A DNA stretch of 61,574 nt from Selenomonas sp. (lineage in GTDB: Bacteria > Bacillota > Negativicutes > Selenomonadales > Selenomonadaceae), in NCBI GenBank assembly GCA_022482925.1, contig JAKVOG010000016.1, positions 1 to 61,574 of the forward strand. Direction: 5' to 3'. The notes below the pieces were generated by a model, which was given only the letters and a program-made list of their open reading frames with translations, was not told where the DNA came from and did no database searches. Below are positions 46,831-55,781 of this stretch, one piece after another (position 1 is the stretch's first letter; every line of letters starts with the position of its first letter). The translations under genes were made by a program, and so were the position numbers.

Positions 46831-47607
46831 TTAACCAATCAACTCCTGCAGACGGCGCAGGTACAAAGCGCGGAAAGCCGGATACTCACCGAGACCACGC
46901 AGGTCGGTCCGCACTGTAAAGTCCGCCGCAGTCAGCCGGCTCCGCCATGACTCCGGTGCATCACCGGCCATATCCCGGGTCACATGCATTCCGCCGGCCA
47001 GCAGCAGCGGGGCCAGCAGGACCTTTCGGGCAGCGCGCTGCTGCAGCCGCTGGACCACTGTATCATAATCCGGTGTGTCCGTGGGTTCCAGTACGCCGAC
47101 ATGGACGGGCAGCTGCTGCCGGTCGGCCTCCTGCTGCAGCCGTTCATAGACCGGATTATGATGATGCGGCGAGCCATGCCCCAGGAGAACCAGCTGCTCC
47201 CCGGCTGCCAGCGGCAGCTCCGGCAGGATTGCCGCCAGCACTCGGGGATAATCTTCCGGCCCATCAAAAACAGGGCGGCTGACCCTGAGACTGCGGAATC
47301 TACCCGCAAACCCGTCAGCCGCCCCGAGGACCTTATGATCGAATTCCTCGCCAGGCGTCAGGTGTGACGGCTGAATAATCACCCGTTCACATCCCTGCTG
47401 CAGCAGCCGTTCCAATGCCTCTGGCAGGGAATCCACCAGGATTCCCTGCCCCCGCAGACGTTTCTGGATAAATGCCGAGGTATAGGCCTGGCAGACCAGA
47501 AAATCGGGATAATGCTGGCGAATCAAAGCCGCCGAAGCATCGAGGCACGCCTCGCGTGCCCTGGCGTCGCTGACGCCAAAACTGCAAAATACAATCGCCT
47601 GTTTCAT
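46831..47607 (-). CDS. second sirohydrochlorin chelatase of the CbiK family, cytoplasmic form
   Basis: A 258-residue CbiK-type metal chelatase without signal peptide: MKQAIVFCSFGVSDARAREA, CQAYTSAFIQKRLRGQG, VIIQPSHLTPGEEFDHK, catalytic His in LVLLGHGSPHHHNPVY and LAGGMHVTRDMAGD. It would insert Co2+ (or Fe2+) into sirohydrochlorin in the cytoplasm, the place where corrin synthesis needs it. It starts five bases after glmM and therefore belongs to the transcription unit of the c-di-AMP genes, not to the riboswitch operon. The protein shares its plan with the exported CbiK but is clearly a different paralogue. Confidence 0.88.
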   Translation of the reverse strand: MKQAIVFCSFGVSDARAREACLDASAALIRQHYPDFLVCQAYTSAFIQKRLRGQGILVDSLPEALERLLQQGCERVIIQPSHLTPGEEFDHKVLGAADGFAGRFRSLRVSRPVFDGPEDYPRVLAAILPELPLAAGEQLVLLGHGSPHHHNPVYERLQQEADRQQLPVHVGVLEPTDTPDYDTVVQRLQQRAARKVLLAPLLLAGGMHVTRDMAGDAPESWRSRLTAADFTVRTDLRGLGEYPAFRALYLRRLQELIG

Positions 47608-47612
47608 CGCGA

Positions 47613-48962
47613 TCAGCCCTGTTCTGCTTTGACTACATCGGCAATACGATGACAGATCGAATCAAGCTGTGCCTGATCCGGACCTTCTGCCATGACACGA
47701 ATCAATGGCTCCGTGCCGGACGGACGGACCAGAATACGGCCGTCATCGCCCAGTTCCTTATTGCCTGCCTCGATGGCATCCTTGATGCCCTGATTATCTT
47801 CCCAGCCATCTTTCGTCGCTACCTTGACGTTGACCAGCAGCTGCGGATAGGTCGTCATGAGAGCCGTCAGCTCCGATGCCTTGCGGCCGCTGCGCTTCAG
47901 GGAAGCCAGTACCTGCAGGGCCGTGATCGGACCATCACCAGTCGTGCTGTAGTCCGTGAAGATGATATGACCAGACTGCTCGCCGCCGATCTTGTAGCCA
48001 TTCTTCAGCATGTTCTCCAGCACATAGCGGTCGCCGACCTGCGTGATCTCTGCGCGACCGCCGGCGTCCTTGATAGCCTTATGGAAGCCGATATTGGCCA
48101 TGACCGTCGTCACGACCGTATTGTACGGCAGCGTGCCCTTTTTCATCATGTCCTGTGCACACATCACGAGGATATGGTCACCATCGATGACCTGTCCCTT
48201 CTCGTCGACGCAGAGGCAGCGATCGGCGTCGCCATCGTTGGCAATACCGAAATCCGCCTCGTTCTCCACGACTGCCTTCTGCAGGGATTCCAGATGCGTG
48301 GAACCGCAATGATCGTTGATATTCACGCCATTCGGCAGAGCATGGATGATCTTGACCTTGGCCCCGAGCTCACGCAGGATCCGCGGCATGACCTCATAAG
48401 CCGCACCATTGGCGCAGTCCATGACAATCTTCATGCCATCGAAACGCTCCTGGCAGGTGCTCAGGACAAACTCGACATATTCATTGAGCAGGTCCGTACG
48501 GTATTCGATATGACCGATCCTGTCCCCACTCGGACGAGCCAGATCATCATCATTCTCGAGCTGATGGACGATTGCCTCAAGCTCATCTTCCACTGCATCC
48601 GGCAGTTTGTAGCCGTCGCCGCCGAAGAATTTGATGCCGTTATCATAGAACGGGTTATGGGAAGCCGAGATCACAATACCAGCCTTGGCCTTATGACGGC
48701 GGGCAAGATAGGCGATAGCCGGGGTCGGAATGACACCAGCCAGCATGGCACGGCCACCGGCCGAGCAGATACCGGCAGTCAGCGCAGCCTCAAACATCTC
48801 ACCGGACAGGCGCGTATCGCGGCCAATGAGGATCAGCGGCTGTTCTTCCGACTCCTTGCCGAAATAGATCGTCGCCGCACGCCCCAGACGATAGGCCATC
48901 TCTGGCAGCAGGGAAATGTTTGCCTCGCCGCGGACACCGTCAGTACCAAATAATCTTGCCAT
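47613..48962 (-). CDS. glmM: phosphoglucosamine mutase
   Basis: Interconverts glucosamine-6-phosphate and glucosamine-1-phosphate for peptidoglycan and LPS precursors. 449 residues, the normal length. MARLFGTDGVRGEANISLLP at the N-terminus, the phospho-Ser loop VISASHNPFYDNGIKFF, the metal loop GDADRCLCVDE, the sugar loop GGEQSGHIIF, and the C-terminal phosphate site RPSGTEPLIRVMAE. Last of the cdaA-cdaR-(FAD enzyme)-glmM series, the usual neighbour of the diadenylate cyclase in Firmicutes, where GlmM binds and restrains CdaA. Confidence 0.97.
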   Translation of the reverse strand: MARLFGTDGVRGEANISLLPEMAYRLGRAATIYFGKESEEQPLILIGRDTRLSGEMFEAALTAGICSAGGRAMLAGVIPTPAIAYLARRHKAKAGIVISASHNPFYDNGIKFFGGDGYKLPDAVEDELEAIVHQLENDDDLARPSGDRIGHIEYRTDLLNEYVEFVLSTCQERFDGMKIVMDCANGAAYEVMPRILRELGAKVKIIHALPNGVNINDHCGSTHLESLQKAVVENEADFGIANDGDADRCLCVDEKGQVIDGDHILVMCAQDMMKKGTLPYNTVVTTVMANIGFHKAIKDAGGRAEITQVGDRYVLENMLKNGYKIGGEQSGHIIFTDYSTTGDGPITALQVLASLKRSGRKASELTALMTTYPQLLVNVKVATKDGWEDNQGIKDAIEAGNKELGDDGRILVRPSGTEPLIRVMAEGPDQAQLDSICHRIADVVKAEQG

Positions 48963-49011
48963 AATGAATATCCCCCTATAAATTCAGGTTATTGTTATGA
49001 TTAGTTATGAA

Positions 49012-50628
49012 TCAACTCTTAATAGTATGCACATTTTCCGCTAAAAATGCAAGTGCCGCTTTCATCCCATCAACCGCGGCACTCATGATACCGCCGGCAT
49101 AGCCAGCCCCCTCGCCCATCGGATATAGGCCTGGATTTGCCTCTGCCATGAACGACTCGCGATTGCGGCGGATCCGGCATGGTGCCGAGGAACGGGCCTC
49201 AATGCCCGTCATGACCGCGCCGGCATTCGCAAACCCCGGGATCTTGCGATCGAACCATGGCAGGGCACCTTCCAGCGTCTTCGTCATGAAATCCGGCAGG
49301 CATGCGTGCAAGTCTACCGCTTTGACCCCCGGCTGATAGGTTGGAGTCGTCAGGAACTGCCGGGAGCCGGACGTCCCTTTGAGGAAATCGCCTACGGTCT
49401 GCACCGGCGCAAAGTAATTGCGGCCGCCCAGCTCGAAAGCCAGCGACTCGAGCTTGTCCTGCAGCTGCATCCCCGACAGGACCTCATGACCGAAATCATC
49501 CGGCCCGACCTGCACCAGCAGCGCGCCATTGGCCGTTCCGGAATCGCGGTGATAGTTGCTCATGCCATTGGTGCAGACATGACCAGCCAGCGACGTTGCC
49601 GCCACGACCTGTCCCCCCGGACACATGCAGAAGGAATAGGCTCCCCGGCGGGTAACCGGGTCCTGATAGGTCAGCGCATAGTCTGCCACCGGCAGCCGCG
49701 GATTGCCCGCATCCTCACCATACTGGGCCCGGTCGATGAATTCCTGCGGATGCTCGATACGCACGCCCATGGCGAATGGCTTGGCTTCCATGACAACGCC
49801 CTTGTCCAGCAGCATCTGATAGGTATCCCTGGCCGAGTGGCCGATTCCCAGGAATGCTGCTTCGGCGGGGATGCGCTCCTCGCCATTGACCACGACTGCT
49901 TCCACCGCGCCCTGCTCAAGCTCGATATCCGTCACCTGGCAGCCGAACCGCACCTCGCCGCCCAGGCGGATGATCTCCTGCCGGATATTCCGGACGACGC
50001 CCCGCAGCAGGTCCGTACCGATATGAGGTTTATGCAGATAGCGGATCTCCTCCGGCGCACCAGCCTTGATAAAGGCCTCGATGACATCCTTCATGTGTGC
50101 ATCATTGATGCGGGTCGTGAGCTTGCCATCGGAAAACGTCCCGGCACCGCCCTCGCCGAACTGCACATTGGACTGCACATTAAGCGCGCCGCCCTGCCAG
50201 AATTTCTGGATATCCTGATGACGGGTATCCACATCGTTGCCCCGCTCCAGCACCAGCGGCTGCCAGCCGGCCCGTGCCAGTGTCAGCGCCGCCAGCATGC
50301 CGGCCGGTCCGAAACCGATGATGACCGGCCGCTGCTCACCAGCCCGCTTGCGCAGTGACACCGGACGATTCTTCTCCGGCCGGACCTGCTCCACATTCTT
50401 ATCCTTATGCAGTTTTTTCAGCACGGTCTGTTCGGAGCCCGCGAGCTTCACATCCAGCATATAGACGAATTGCACCGGGGCACCATGATACCGGCGGGCA
50501 TCGACAGCCTTACGCACAATTACCACCTCAAGCACAGCCTGAGGTGGTAATCTGAGACGTTTGGCTGCAAGCTCTTTCAGGCTGCTCGTATCAGTGAACG
50601 CAACCTGGAAATTTCTAATTCTTAACAC
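49012..50628 (-). CDS. uncharacterised FAD-dependent dehydrogenase (COG2509-like)
   Basis: A 538-residue flavoprotein. An N-terminal domain of about 95 residues (MLRIRNFQVAFTDTSSLKEL, VEVVIVRKAVDARRYHG-like strand) precedes the FAD-binding Rossmann fold RPVIIGFGPAGMLAALTLAR, then FGEGGAGTFSDGKLTTR, the second nucleotide-side motif AAFLGIGHSARDTYQML, and C-terminal FANAGAVMTGIEARSSAPCR with GEGAGYAGGIMSAAVDG. Such proteins are widespread in Firmicutes and of unproven function. Here the gene sits between cdaR and glmM with a 24-base gap from cdaR, so it is part of the c-di-AMP/cell-wall operon. Confidence 0.88.
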   Translation of the reverse strand: MLRIRNFQVAFTDTSSLKELAAKRLRLPPQAVLEVVIVRKAVDARRYHGAPVQFVYMLDVKLAGSEQTVLKKLHKDKNVEQVRPEKNRPVSLRKRAGEQRPVIIGFGPAGMLAALTLARAGWQPLVLERGNDVDTRHQDIQKFWQGGALNVQSNVQFGEGGAGTFSDGKLTTRINDAHMKDVIEAFIKAGAPEEIRYLHKPHIGTDLLRGVVRNIRQEIIRLGGEVRFGCQVTDIELEQGAVEAVVVNGEERIPAEAAFLGIGHSARDTYQMLLDKGVVMEAKPFAMGVRIEHPQEFIDRAQYGEDAGNPRLPVADYALTYQDPVTRRGAYSFCMCPGGQVVAATSLAGHVCTNGMSNYHRDSGTANGALLVQVGPDDFGHEVLSGMQLQDKLESLAFELGGRNYFAPVQTVGDFLKGTSGSRQFLTTPTYQPGVKAVDLHACLPDFMTKTLEGALPWFDRKIPGFANAGAVMTGIEARSSAPCRIRRNRESFMAEANPGLYPMGEGAGYAGGIMSAAVDGMKAALAFLAENVHTIKS

Positions 50629-50652
50629 TTGTAACCGTCACTCCATTAATTG

Positions 50653-51594
50653 TTATTCATTTTTCTTCTCACGGATGATGAGGTGAACCATAACTTCATG
50701 ATTCGTAACAGTCACGCCATCCGGCAAGACCAGCTTGACACTCTTATCCGTATTCTTTATGACATCCGCCAGGGATATTTTCTCCGTATCCAGTGATGTG
50801 ATTCCTGAAATCACCTGCTCATTGCCGGCAATCTCAATCTTCATCGGATCCACCCGGACTCCGGCCAGTTCATAGCCCTTCGCCACATCCGTATCCGTTA
50901 TCGCATGAATCATGACAATCTTCTTGGAGAGACCGCGGGCCAGCGCAACGGTAACATACATGGTCGATGGCTGTACCGTCACGCCCTGAACTTCACGGCC
51001 GTCTGCGTTGATGGCCGTAAGCGGAACCTGCAGATCGAAATCCGCATCATTCTTGCCATTGAGACCGACATAGCCGATAACCCGATCAACTTCATTGACC
51101 GCTGACTCCGGCCCCTCGACAACGACCTGTTTACTTGCCTGATTGATCTTCGCTACCGTTGTCCCTTGTGCCGGAGCCCCATTGACATTGATATCCGCAC
51201 GCACACTCTTCTTGATGATACGATCCAGAGTCACATCGATGGTTTCAGGCTTCTCCTCCACCAGCTCAAACCCCTGCGGCAGCTCCACCTGGACCTTGTA
51301 GGCTTTCTTGCCGCTCTCGGCGCCTTTAAGGTCAACATAGGCCTTGAAACTATCCTCATTGCTTGCCACAAAGAGCGAACGGGCACCACGCACCCTGATC
51401 TTGACCGTATCGGAACCCTGCTTGATATTATAGCCATCCGGCGCATTGACCAACTGGACCGGCACCGTAAAGGAACCATCCGTAGCCGGATTCTGTTCAT
51501 TCATGACATAGCCCCAAAGGATCACGGCCACCAGCAGTGACGCAATCTTGACGGGCAGATTACGCTGTATCAAACTACGAAAACGTGAAATCAT
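50653..51594 (-). CDS. cdaR: CdaR, YbbR-domain regulator of the diadenylate cyclase
   Basis: A 313-residue membrane-anchored extracytoplasmic protein: one N-terminal helix (VKIASLLVAVILWGYVM) and three or four YbbR repeats, each starting with the pattern seen in FTVPVQLVNAPDGYNI, ADINVNGAPAQGTTVAKINQ, DFDLQVPLTAINADGREVQG and AITDTDVAKGYELAGVRVDP. It binds CdaA and changes its activity. The ATG overlaps the cdaA stop by four bases. Confidence 0.93.
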   Translation of the reverse strand: MISRFRSLIQRNLPVKIASLLVAVILWGYVMNEQNPATDGSFTVPVQLVNAPDGYNIKQGSDTVKIRVRGARSLFVASNEDSFKAYVDLKGAESGKKAYKVQVELPQGFELVEEKPETIDVTLDRIIKKSVRADINVNGAPAQGTTVAKINQASKQVVVEGPESAVNEVDRVIGYVGLNGKNDADFDLQVPLTAINADGREVQGVTVQPSTMYVTVALARGLSKKIVMIHAITDTDVAKGYELAGVRVDPMKIEIAGNEQVISGITSLDTEKISLADVIKNTDKSVKLVLPDGVTVTNHEVMVHLIIREKKNE

Positions 51595-52430
51595 TTCTTC
51601 GCCCTCCAGTTCCGGATCCGGTCCTTGATACTTGTTTTCGGCGAAGCAAAAGCCGGCATGAGCACAGCCTTCAGTGTCTCTGCATCAAGGTGACGCATGA
51701 TATGTCCATTCTCTGCTACCGAGATCGTCCCCGTCTCTTCACTGACGACAACAACCAGCGCATCACACTGCTCCGAAAGACCGATGGCCGCACGATGTCT
51801 GGTTCCAAGCTCCGTCGATAGCGTCCGGTTCTCCGTCAATGGCAGCAGACAGCCCGCCGCAATCAGACGGTTGCCACGGATTACAGCCGCACCATCATGC
51901 AACGGCGTATTGACAATGAATACGTTGAGCAGGAAGTCAGCCGAAATCAGCCCATCAATGTGGATTCCTGTCGCACTGACATCATTGAGTCCCATATTGC
52001 GCTCAATGACCAGCAGCGCCCCGGTCCGGGTAGCTGAGAGCTGCTTGACTGCCCTGGTCAGTTCACGCACAACAGAGCGAGCCTCGTCATCATCCAGCAG
52101 AGCAGCCGTCCCCAGGAAGGTTCCCTGTCCCAGATGCTCCAGTGCCCGACGCAGCTCTGGCTGAAATACGATTGGCAAAGCCACAAACAGCAGGGTTACG
52201 GCTTTCTGCAGCAGCCATGAGATCACGTGCAGCTCAGCCCAGCTGCAAACAATGGTCACAGCCAGCAAAACAAGAATACCTTTGACCAGCGTGATGGCCC
52301 GGGTATCCTGCAGCATCTCATAAACCTTATAAAGGATTGTCCCCACAATCAGTATATCAATGATGTCGAACCAGCCAATGGTCGACAGGATTCCATGAAA
52401 TTGTATCGGCAAGGTGATGTCAATCGGCAT
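51591..52430 (-). CDS. cdaA: diadenylate cyclase
   Basis: Makes cyclic di-AMP from two ATP at the membrane. 279 residues: three N-terminal helices (GWFDIIDILIVGTILYKVYE, LVKGILVLLAVTIVCSWAEL, VTLLFVALPIVFQPELRRAL), then the DAC domain with NTPLHDGAAVIRGNRL (DGA motif), LPLTENRTLSTELGTRHRAA (RHR motif) and VVVVSEETGTISVAENG. First gene of the operon, behind the promoter at 52468-52495. Confidence 0.97.
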   Translation of the reverse strand: MPIDITLPIQFHGILSTIGWFDIIDILIVGTILYKVYEMLQDTRAITLVKGILVLLAVTIVCSWAELHVISWLLQKAVTLLFVALPIVFQPELRRALEHLGQGTFLGTAALLDDDEARSVVRELTRAVKQLSATRTGALLVIERNMGLNDVSATGIHIDGLISADFLLNVFIVNTPLHDGAAVIRGNRLIAAGCLLPLTENRTLSTELGTRHRAAIGLSEQCDALVVVVSEETGTISVAENGHIMRHLDAETLKAVLMPAFASPKTSIKDRIRNWRAKK

Positions 52431-52467
52431 AATACAAAACTCCCTAAACGCGCAGTTCTCTTTCCCT

Positions 52468-52495
52468 ATTATAAATGATTCGTGTTCTTTGTAAA
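52468..52495 (-). promoter_or_regulatory. promoter of the cdaA operon
   Basis: Minus strand: TTTACA (52495-52490), 16 bases, TATAAT (52473-52468). Confidence 0.68.
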
Positions 52496-52544
52496 GAAAT
52501 CCTTGTTACTGCCTAAAAATTTTAGTGCTAATTTCTATAAATAA

Positions 52545-52588
52545 GCTGAAAAAAAAGGCCTGCTGCCAATGCAACAGGTCTTTTTATG
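52545..52588 (-). terminator. terminator after ilvE
   Basis: GACCTGTTGC and GGCAGCAGGCC arms (with G-U pairs and one mismatch) around a short loop, followed by eight T residues on the minus strand. Confidence 0.8.
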
Positions 52589-52598
52589 CAATTTATGC

Positions 52599-53621
52599 TT
52601 ATTTTATTTCCCGGATCCAGCCTTTTGGAGCCTCGACAGTTCCCATCTGAATGCCACGAAGTTCTTTGTAGAGTTTCGTAAGCACAGGGCCCATCTCCTT
52701 CATGCCACTCGGGAACTCGATCGTCTCATCATGGCTGACCACCTTGCCGACCGGGCAGATGACTGCAGCTGTACCACAGAGACCAGCCTCAGCAAAATCT
52801 TTCAGCTCCGTGAACTTGACCGGACGATGTTCTACCGTGTAGCCCAAGTTCTCTGCCAGCGTAACCAGTGAACGACGCGTGATCGACGGCAGGATGGAAT
52901 CGGATTTCGGCGTGACAAGCTTGTTATCCTTCGTGACGAACAGGAAGTTCGCACCACCAGTTTCCTCAACATACGTGCGCGTTGCTGCATCCAGATACAT
53001 ATTCTCATCAAAGCCATTAGCATGCGCTTCAATGTACGGATGCAGGCTCATCGCGTAGTTCAGACCAGCCTTGATATTACCAGTACCATGCGGGGCGGCA
53101 CGGTCAAAGTCACTGACGCAGATCGTGATCGGCTTTACGCCATTCTTAAAATAAGACCCTACCGGCGTACCAAACAGACGGAACTGATAGGCATCAGCCG
53201 GCTTTACACCGATAACAGAGCCCGTAGCGAAAAGATACGGACGCAGGTACAGGGCACCACCTGACTCATACGGCGGAATCCAGTCGACATTCGCAGCTAC
53301 GACCTGATCAACCGCTTCCAGGAACATTTCCTTGGAAACCGGCGGCATAACCAGACGCTTCGCAGAATCGATCATGCGCTCCGCATTGAGATCCGGACGG
53401 AACGTGACAATCTTGCCATCTTTTGTCTTATAAGCCTTCAGTCCTTCGAATACCTCCTGGCAGTACTGCAGGATACCGGCACACTCGTTGATGACAACAT
53501 TCGCATCTTCCGTCAGTCCGCCTTTCTCCCACTTGCCATCTTTAAAATTCGCTACATAGCGTTTGGTGATCGGCTGGTACGAAAAACCAAGATTCGACCA
53601 GTCCACATTTACATTTGCCAT
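52599..53621 (-). CDS. ilvE: branched-chain amino-acid aminotransferase
   Basis: Last step of Ile, Leu and Val synthesis, transferring the amino group from glutamate. A 340-residue fold-type IV PLP enzyme of the larger (eukaryote-like/type II) group. CQEVFEGLKAYKTKDGKIVT, FRPDLNAERMIDSAKRLVMP, LYLRPYLFATGSVIGVKPA, GTGNIKAGLNYAMSL with the PLP Lys, DAATRTYVEETGGANFLFV and GLCGTAAVICPVGKV are all present. ATG 53621 follows AAGGGG. Single gene with its own promoter and terminator. Confidence 0.96.
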   Translation of the reverse strand: MANVNVDWSNLGFSYQPITKRYVANFKDGKWEKGGLTEDANVVINECAGILQYCQEVFEGLKAYKTKDGKIVTFRPDLNAERMIDSAKRLVMPPVSKEMFLEAVDQVVAANVDWIPPYESGGALYLRPYLFATGSVIGVKPADAYQFRLFGTPVGSYFKNGVKPITICVSDFDRAAPHGTGNIKAGLNYAMSLHPYIEAHANGFDENMYLDAATRTYVEETGGANFLFVTKDNKLVTPKSDSILPSITRRSLVTLAENLGYTVEHRPVKFTELKDFAEAGLCGTAAVICPVGKVVSHDETIEFPSGMKEMGPVLTKLYKELRGIQMGTVEAPKGWIREIK

Positions 53622-53655
53622 ATTAAAGCCCCTTTTCTTTCCTCAAAGTATCTAT

Positions 53656-53684
53656 ATTCTATCTCTGTAGTATACAGTTGTCAA
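53656..53684 (-). promoter_or_regulatory. ilvE promoter
   Basis: Minus strand: TTGACA (53684-53679), 17 bases, TAGAAT (53661-53656). GTATACTAC lies in the spacer. No T-box or leader peptide; the leader is only about 30 bases. Confidence 0.8.
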
Positions 53685-53758
53685 GCATTACGGCAATCAT
53701 TTTATATAATATGTACTATTTTTTCACACTGTTTTTTCTAATAAAACAAATGTATTTA

Positions 53759-55312
53759 TCATTGCTTATTCCGGACCTGTTTCCGCGCTTCCGGCAGCAT
53801 ATCCCGCACATCCGATGCAATCAGAGCTTCCCCCTGCTGCTCATAGGCCAGATCTCCGGCCAATCCATGGAGATATACGCCCAGCAACGGAGCCAGTCCA
53901 CTCTCAGTCTGCTTCATAAGTCCGGCGATCGTCCCGGCCAGTACATCGCCGCAGCCTGCCGTTGCCATTCCCGGATTGCCCTTGGTCGTGAAGAATGCAT
54001 CTCCATCCGGATAAACGATCATCGTACACTCACTCTTGACCACCAGCACACACTGGTACTCAGCTGCAGCCTCGCGTACGATCGGCAGCAGCGATTCGCG
54101 CAGCTCAGGAACCGACACGCCGAGCAGCCCCGCCATTTCGCCCAGATGCGGAGTCAGTACCGGCACCTGCGGCAGCTTGCTGAGATCATCCGGCTGACTG
54201 CGGAACGCATAGATGGCATCAGCATCCATGATAAGCGGCTTATTGACCCGGGCCGCAAAGATGCGCACAAGCTCCATAGTCTCTACCGCCCGACCAAGGC
54301 CGGGACCAATCAATACAGCATCAGCAGATTCGGCCAGCGAAAGCAGGCAGCTTAACGCTGTCTCGCCCCCCATGATCCCATCCCTTGTCTCCGGAACCGG
54401 ACGCGTCATGACTTCCGTCAGTTTGACAGCCAGTACTTCCTGCACGCTCGCCGGCACAGCCAGCGTCACCAGGCCGGCTCCGGCACGCAATGCCGCCGTC
54501 GCTGCCAGTGCTGCGGCCCCAGTCATGCCGCGGGACCCCGCTACGATGAGTATCCGTCCACAGGTTCCCTTATGCGCGGCTTTTTCGCGTATGGGCAGCA
54601 ATGAGGCCGCCATGGCATCATCGAGCATCGCCTGACGGATATCATCCCCCTGCAGCAGTTCCCGTGGAATACCAATATCATCGACTACCAGATCTCCGGC
54701 CAGATCGGCACCAGGGCTCAGCAGCTGCCCGATTTTCGGCAGACCAAGTGACAATGTCCGGTCGGCCTGTACCGCAACCGTCGATACCCGGCCACTGTCG
54801 GCTTCAACTCCGCTTGGCATATCAATGGCCAGCACCGGTTTTCGGACTGCATTGACCTCCTCAACCAGACGCAGCGTCTTCTTGCGCAGTTCCCCCTGAA
54901 ATCCCGTCCCGAGGATACCATCCACGATGCCATCCGTCAGTTTCAAGGCAAAATGCAGCCGATCCCAGTCCCGATCACTGTCGAGCGGATGAACCTCCAG
55001 TTCCATTCGCTCAACCACCTGATACATACGCTGTGTCGATTCCGTAAAATGATCCTGTTCACCAGTCAGGAATACCTTGACCTTTGCCCCCTGGTTATGC
55101 AAATGACGCGCAGCGGCCAGCGCATCCCCGCCATTATTTCCGCTGCCTGCCAGGATACAAATGGTCTTTCCTTCTACTCCCTGAAGCAGCTGCTGCATGG
55201 ATTCTGCCGCACGATGCCCCGCATTCTCCATGAGCAGCAGTTCCGGTATGCCATACTGCTCAGCAGCCTTTTTATCGATTGCTCTCATTTCCTGTACCAG
55301 TGAAAGTTTCAT
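53759..55312 (-). CDS. nnr: bifunctional NAD(P)H-hydrate epimerase/ADP-dependent NAD(P)H-hydrate dehydratase
   Basis: Repairs damaged, hydrated NAD(P)H. About 517 residues in two domains. The N-terminal epimerase (YjeF_N, 1-215) has MKLSLVQEMRAIDKKAAEQY, LLLMENAGHRAAE and ICILAGSGNNGGDALAAARH. The C-terminal dehydratase (YjeF_C/carbohydrate-kinase-like, from about 235) has GRILIVAGSRGMTGAAALAA, LIGPGLGRAVETM, VLTPHLGEMAGLLGV and the phosphate-site TKGNPGMATAGCGDVLAGTI. ATG 55312 has GGAGGG seven bases upstream and overlaps the acpS stop codon (ATGA). Confidence 0.95.
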   Translation of the reverse strand: MKLSLVQEMRAIDKKAAEQYGIPELLLMENAGHRAAESMQQLLQGVEGKTICILAGSGNNGGDALAAARHLHNQGAKVKVFLTGEQDHFTESTQRMYQVVERMELEVHPLDSDRDWDRLHFALKLTDGIVDGILGTGFQGELRKKTLRLVEEVNAVRKPVLAIDMPSGVEADSGRVSTVAVQADRTLSLGLPKIGQLLSPGADLAGDLVVDDIGIPRELLQGDDIRQAMLDDAMAASLLPIREKAAHKGTCGRILIVAGSRGMTGAAALAATAALRAGAGLVTLAVPASVQEVLAVKLTEVMTRPVPETRDGIMGGETALSCLLSLAESADAVLIGPGLGRAVETMELVRIFAARVNKPLIMDADAIYAFRSQPDDLSKLPQVPVLTPHLGEMAGLLGVSVPELRESLLPIVREAAAEYQCVLVVKSECTMIVYPDGDAFFTTKGNPGMATAGCGDVLAGTIAGLMKQTESGLAPLLGVYLHGLAGDLAYEQQGEALIASDVRDMLPEARKQVRNKQ

Positions 55313-55686
55313 TCTTTTCCCTCCATTACGCATTGTGCCGTTGCATATTCACGGGTATGGCTAAGTGACAGCCAGACCTTCGTCACCTTATGTTCCGCAG
55401 CCAGCCCGGCAAAATAGCCGGACAGCCGGACCTGGGGACAGCCAAGTTCATCAGGCAGGATCTCCAGTTCCAGCAGGCTTCCGCCACGCAGCCCGGTCCC
55501 AAAGGCCTTCAGAATTGCTTCCTTCCCTGAAAATCTGGCAGCATAGCTCTCCGCGCGCTGACTTCCGCGTCCATCGCAATAGTTCCGCTCTGCCTCCGTA
55601 TAGACCCGCTCTATAAAACGGGAATTTGCCAATGCCTTGCGGATACGTCCTACCTCAACGATATCGGTCCCTGTTCCAAGAATCAA
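55309..55686 (-). CDS. acpS: holo-[acyl-carrier-protein] synthase
   Basis: Attaches the 4'-phosphopantetheine arm to acyl carrier protein. About 125 residues: ILGTGTDIVEVGRIRKALAN with the metal Asp, ESYAARFSGKEAILKAFGTG with the KE motif, and KVWLSLSHTREYATAQCV. The start is TTG 55686 behind GGGAGG, giving the usual length; the frame is open to 55785 but the extra part covers a terminator. Coupled to nnr, a very common pairing in Firmicutes. Confidence 0.94.
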   Translation of the reverse strand: MILGTGTDIVEVGRIRKALANSRFIERVYTEAERNYCDGRGSQRAESYAARFSGKEAILKAFGTGLRGGSLLELEILPDELGCPQVRLSGYFAGLAAEHKVTKVWLSLSHTREYATAQCVMEGKE

Positions 55687-55740
55687 CGCCTGCTCCCTCC
55701 CTTTCTCTACTAATATTCTAATCATATCATGTCTGTGTTC

Positions 55741-55773
55741 AAAAAAACAGCCGACTGTTTCCAGTCGGCTGCC
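55741..55773 (-). terminator. terminator after motB
   Basis: CAGCCGACTG/CAGTCGGCTG stem with a TTTCC-type loop and seven T residues on the minus strand, directly beyond the motB stop codon. Confidence 0.93.
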
Positions 55774-55781
55774 TAAATGGA

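Noticed and set aside
47649..48953. A 434-codon plus-strand frame opposite glmM
   Set aside because: Antisense shadow of glmM, no start signals, no recognisable motif.
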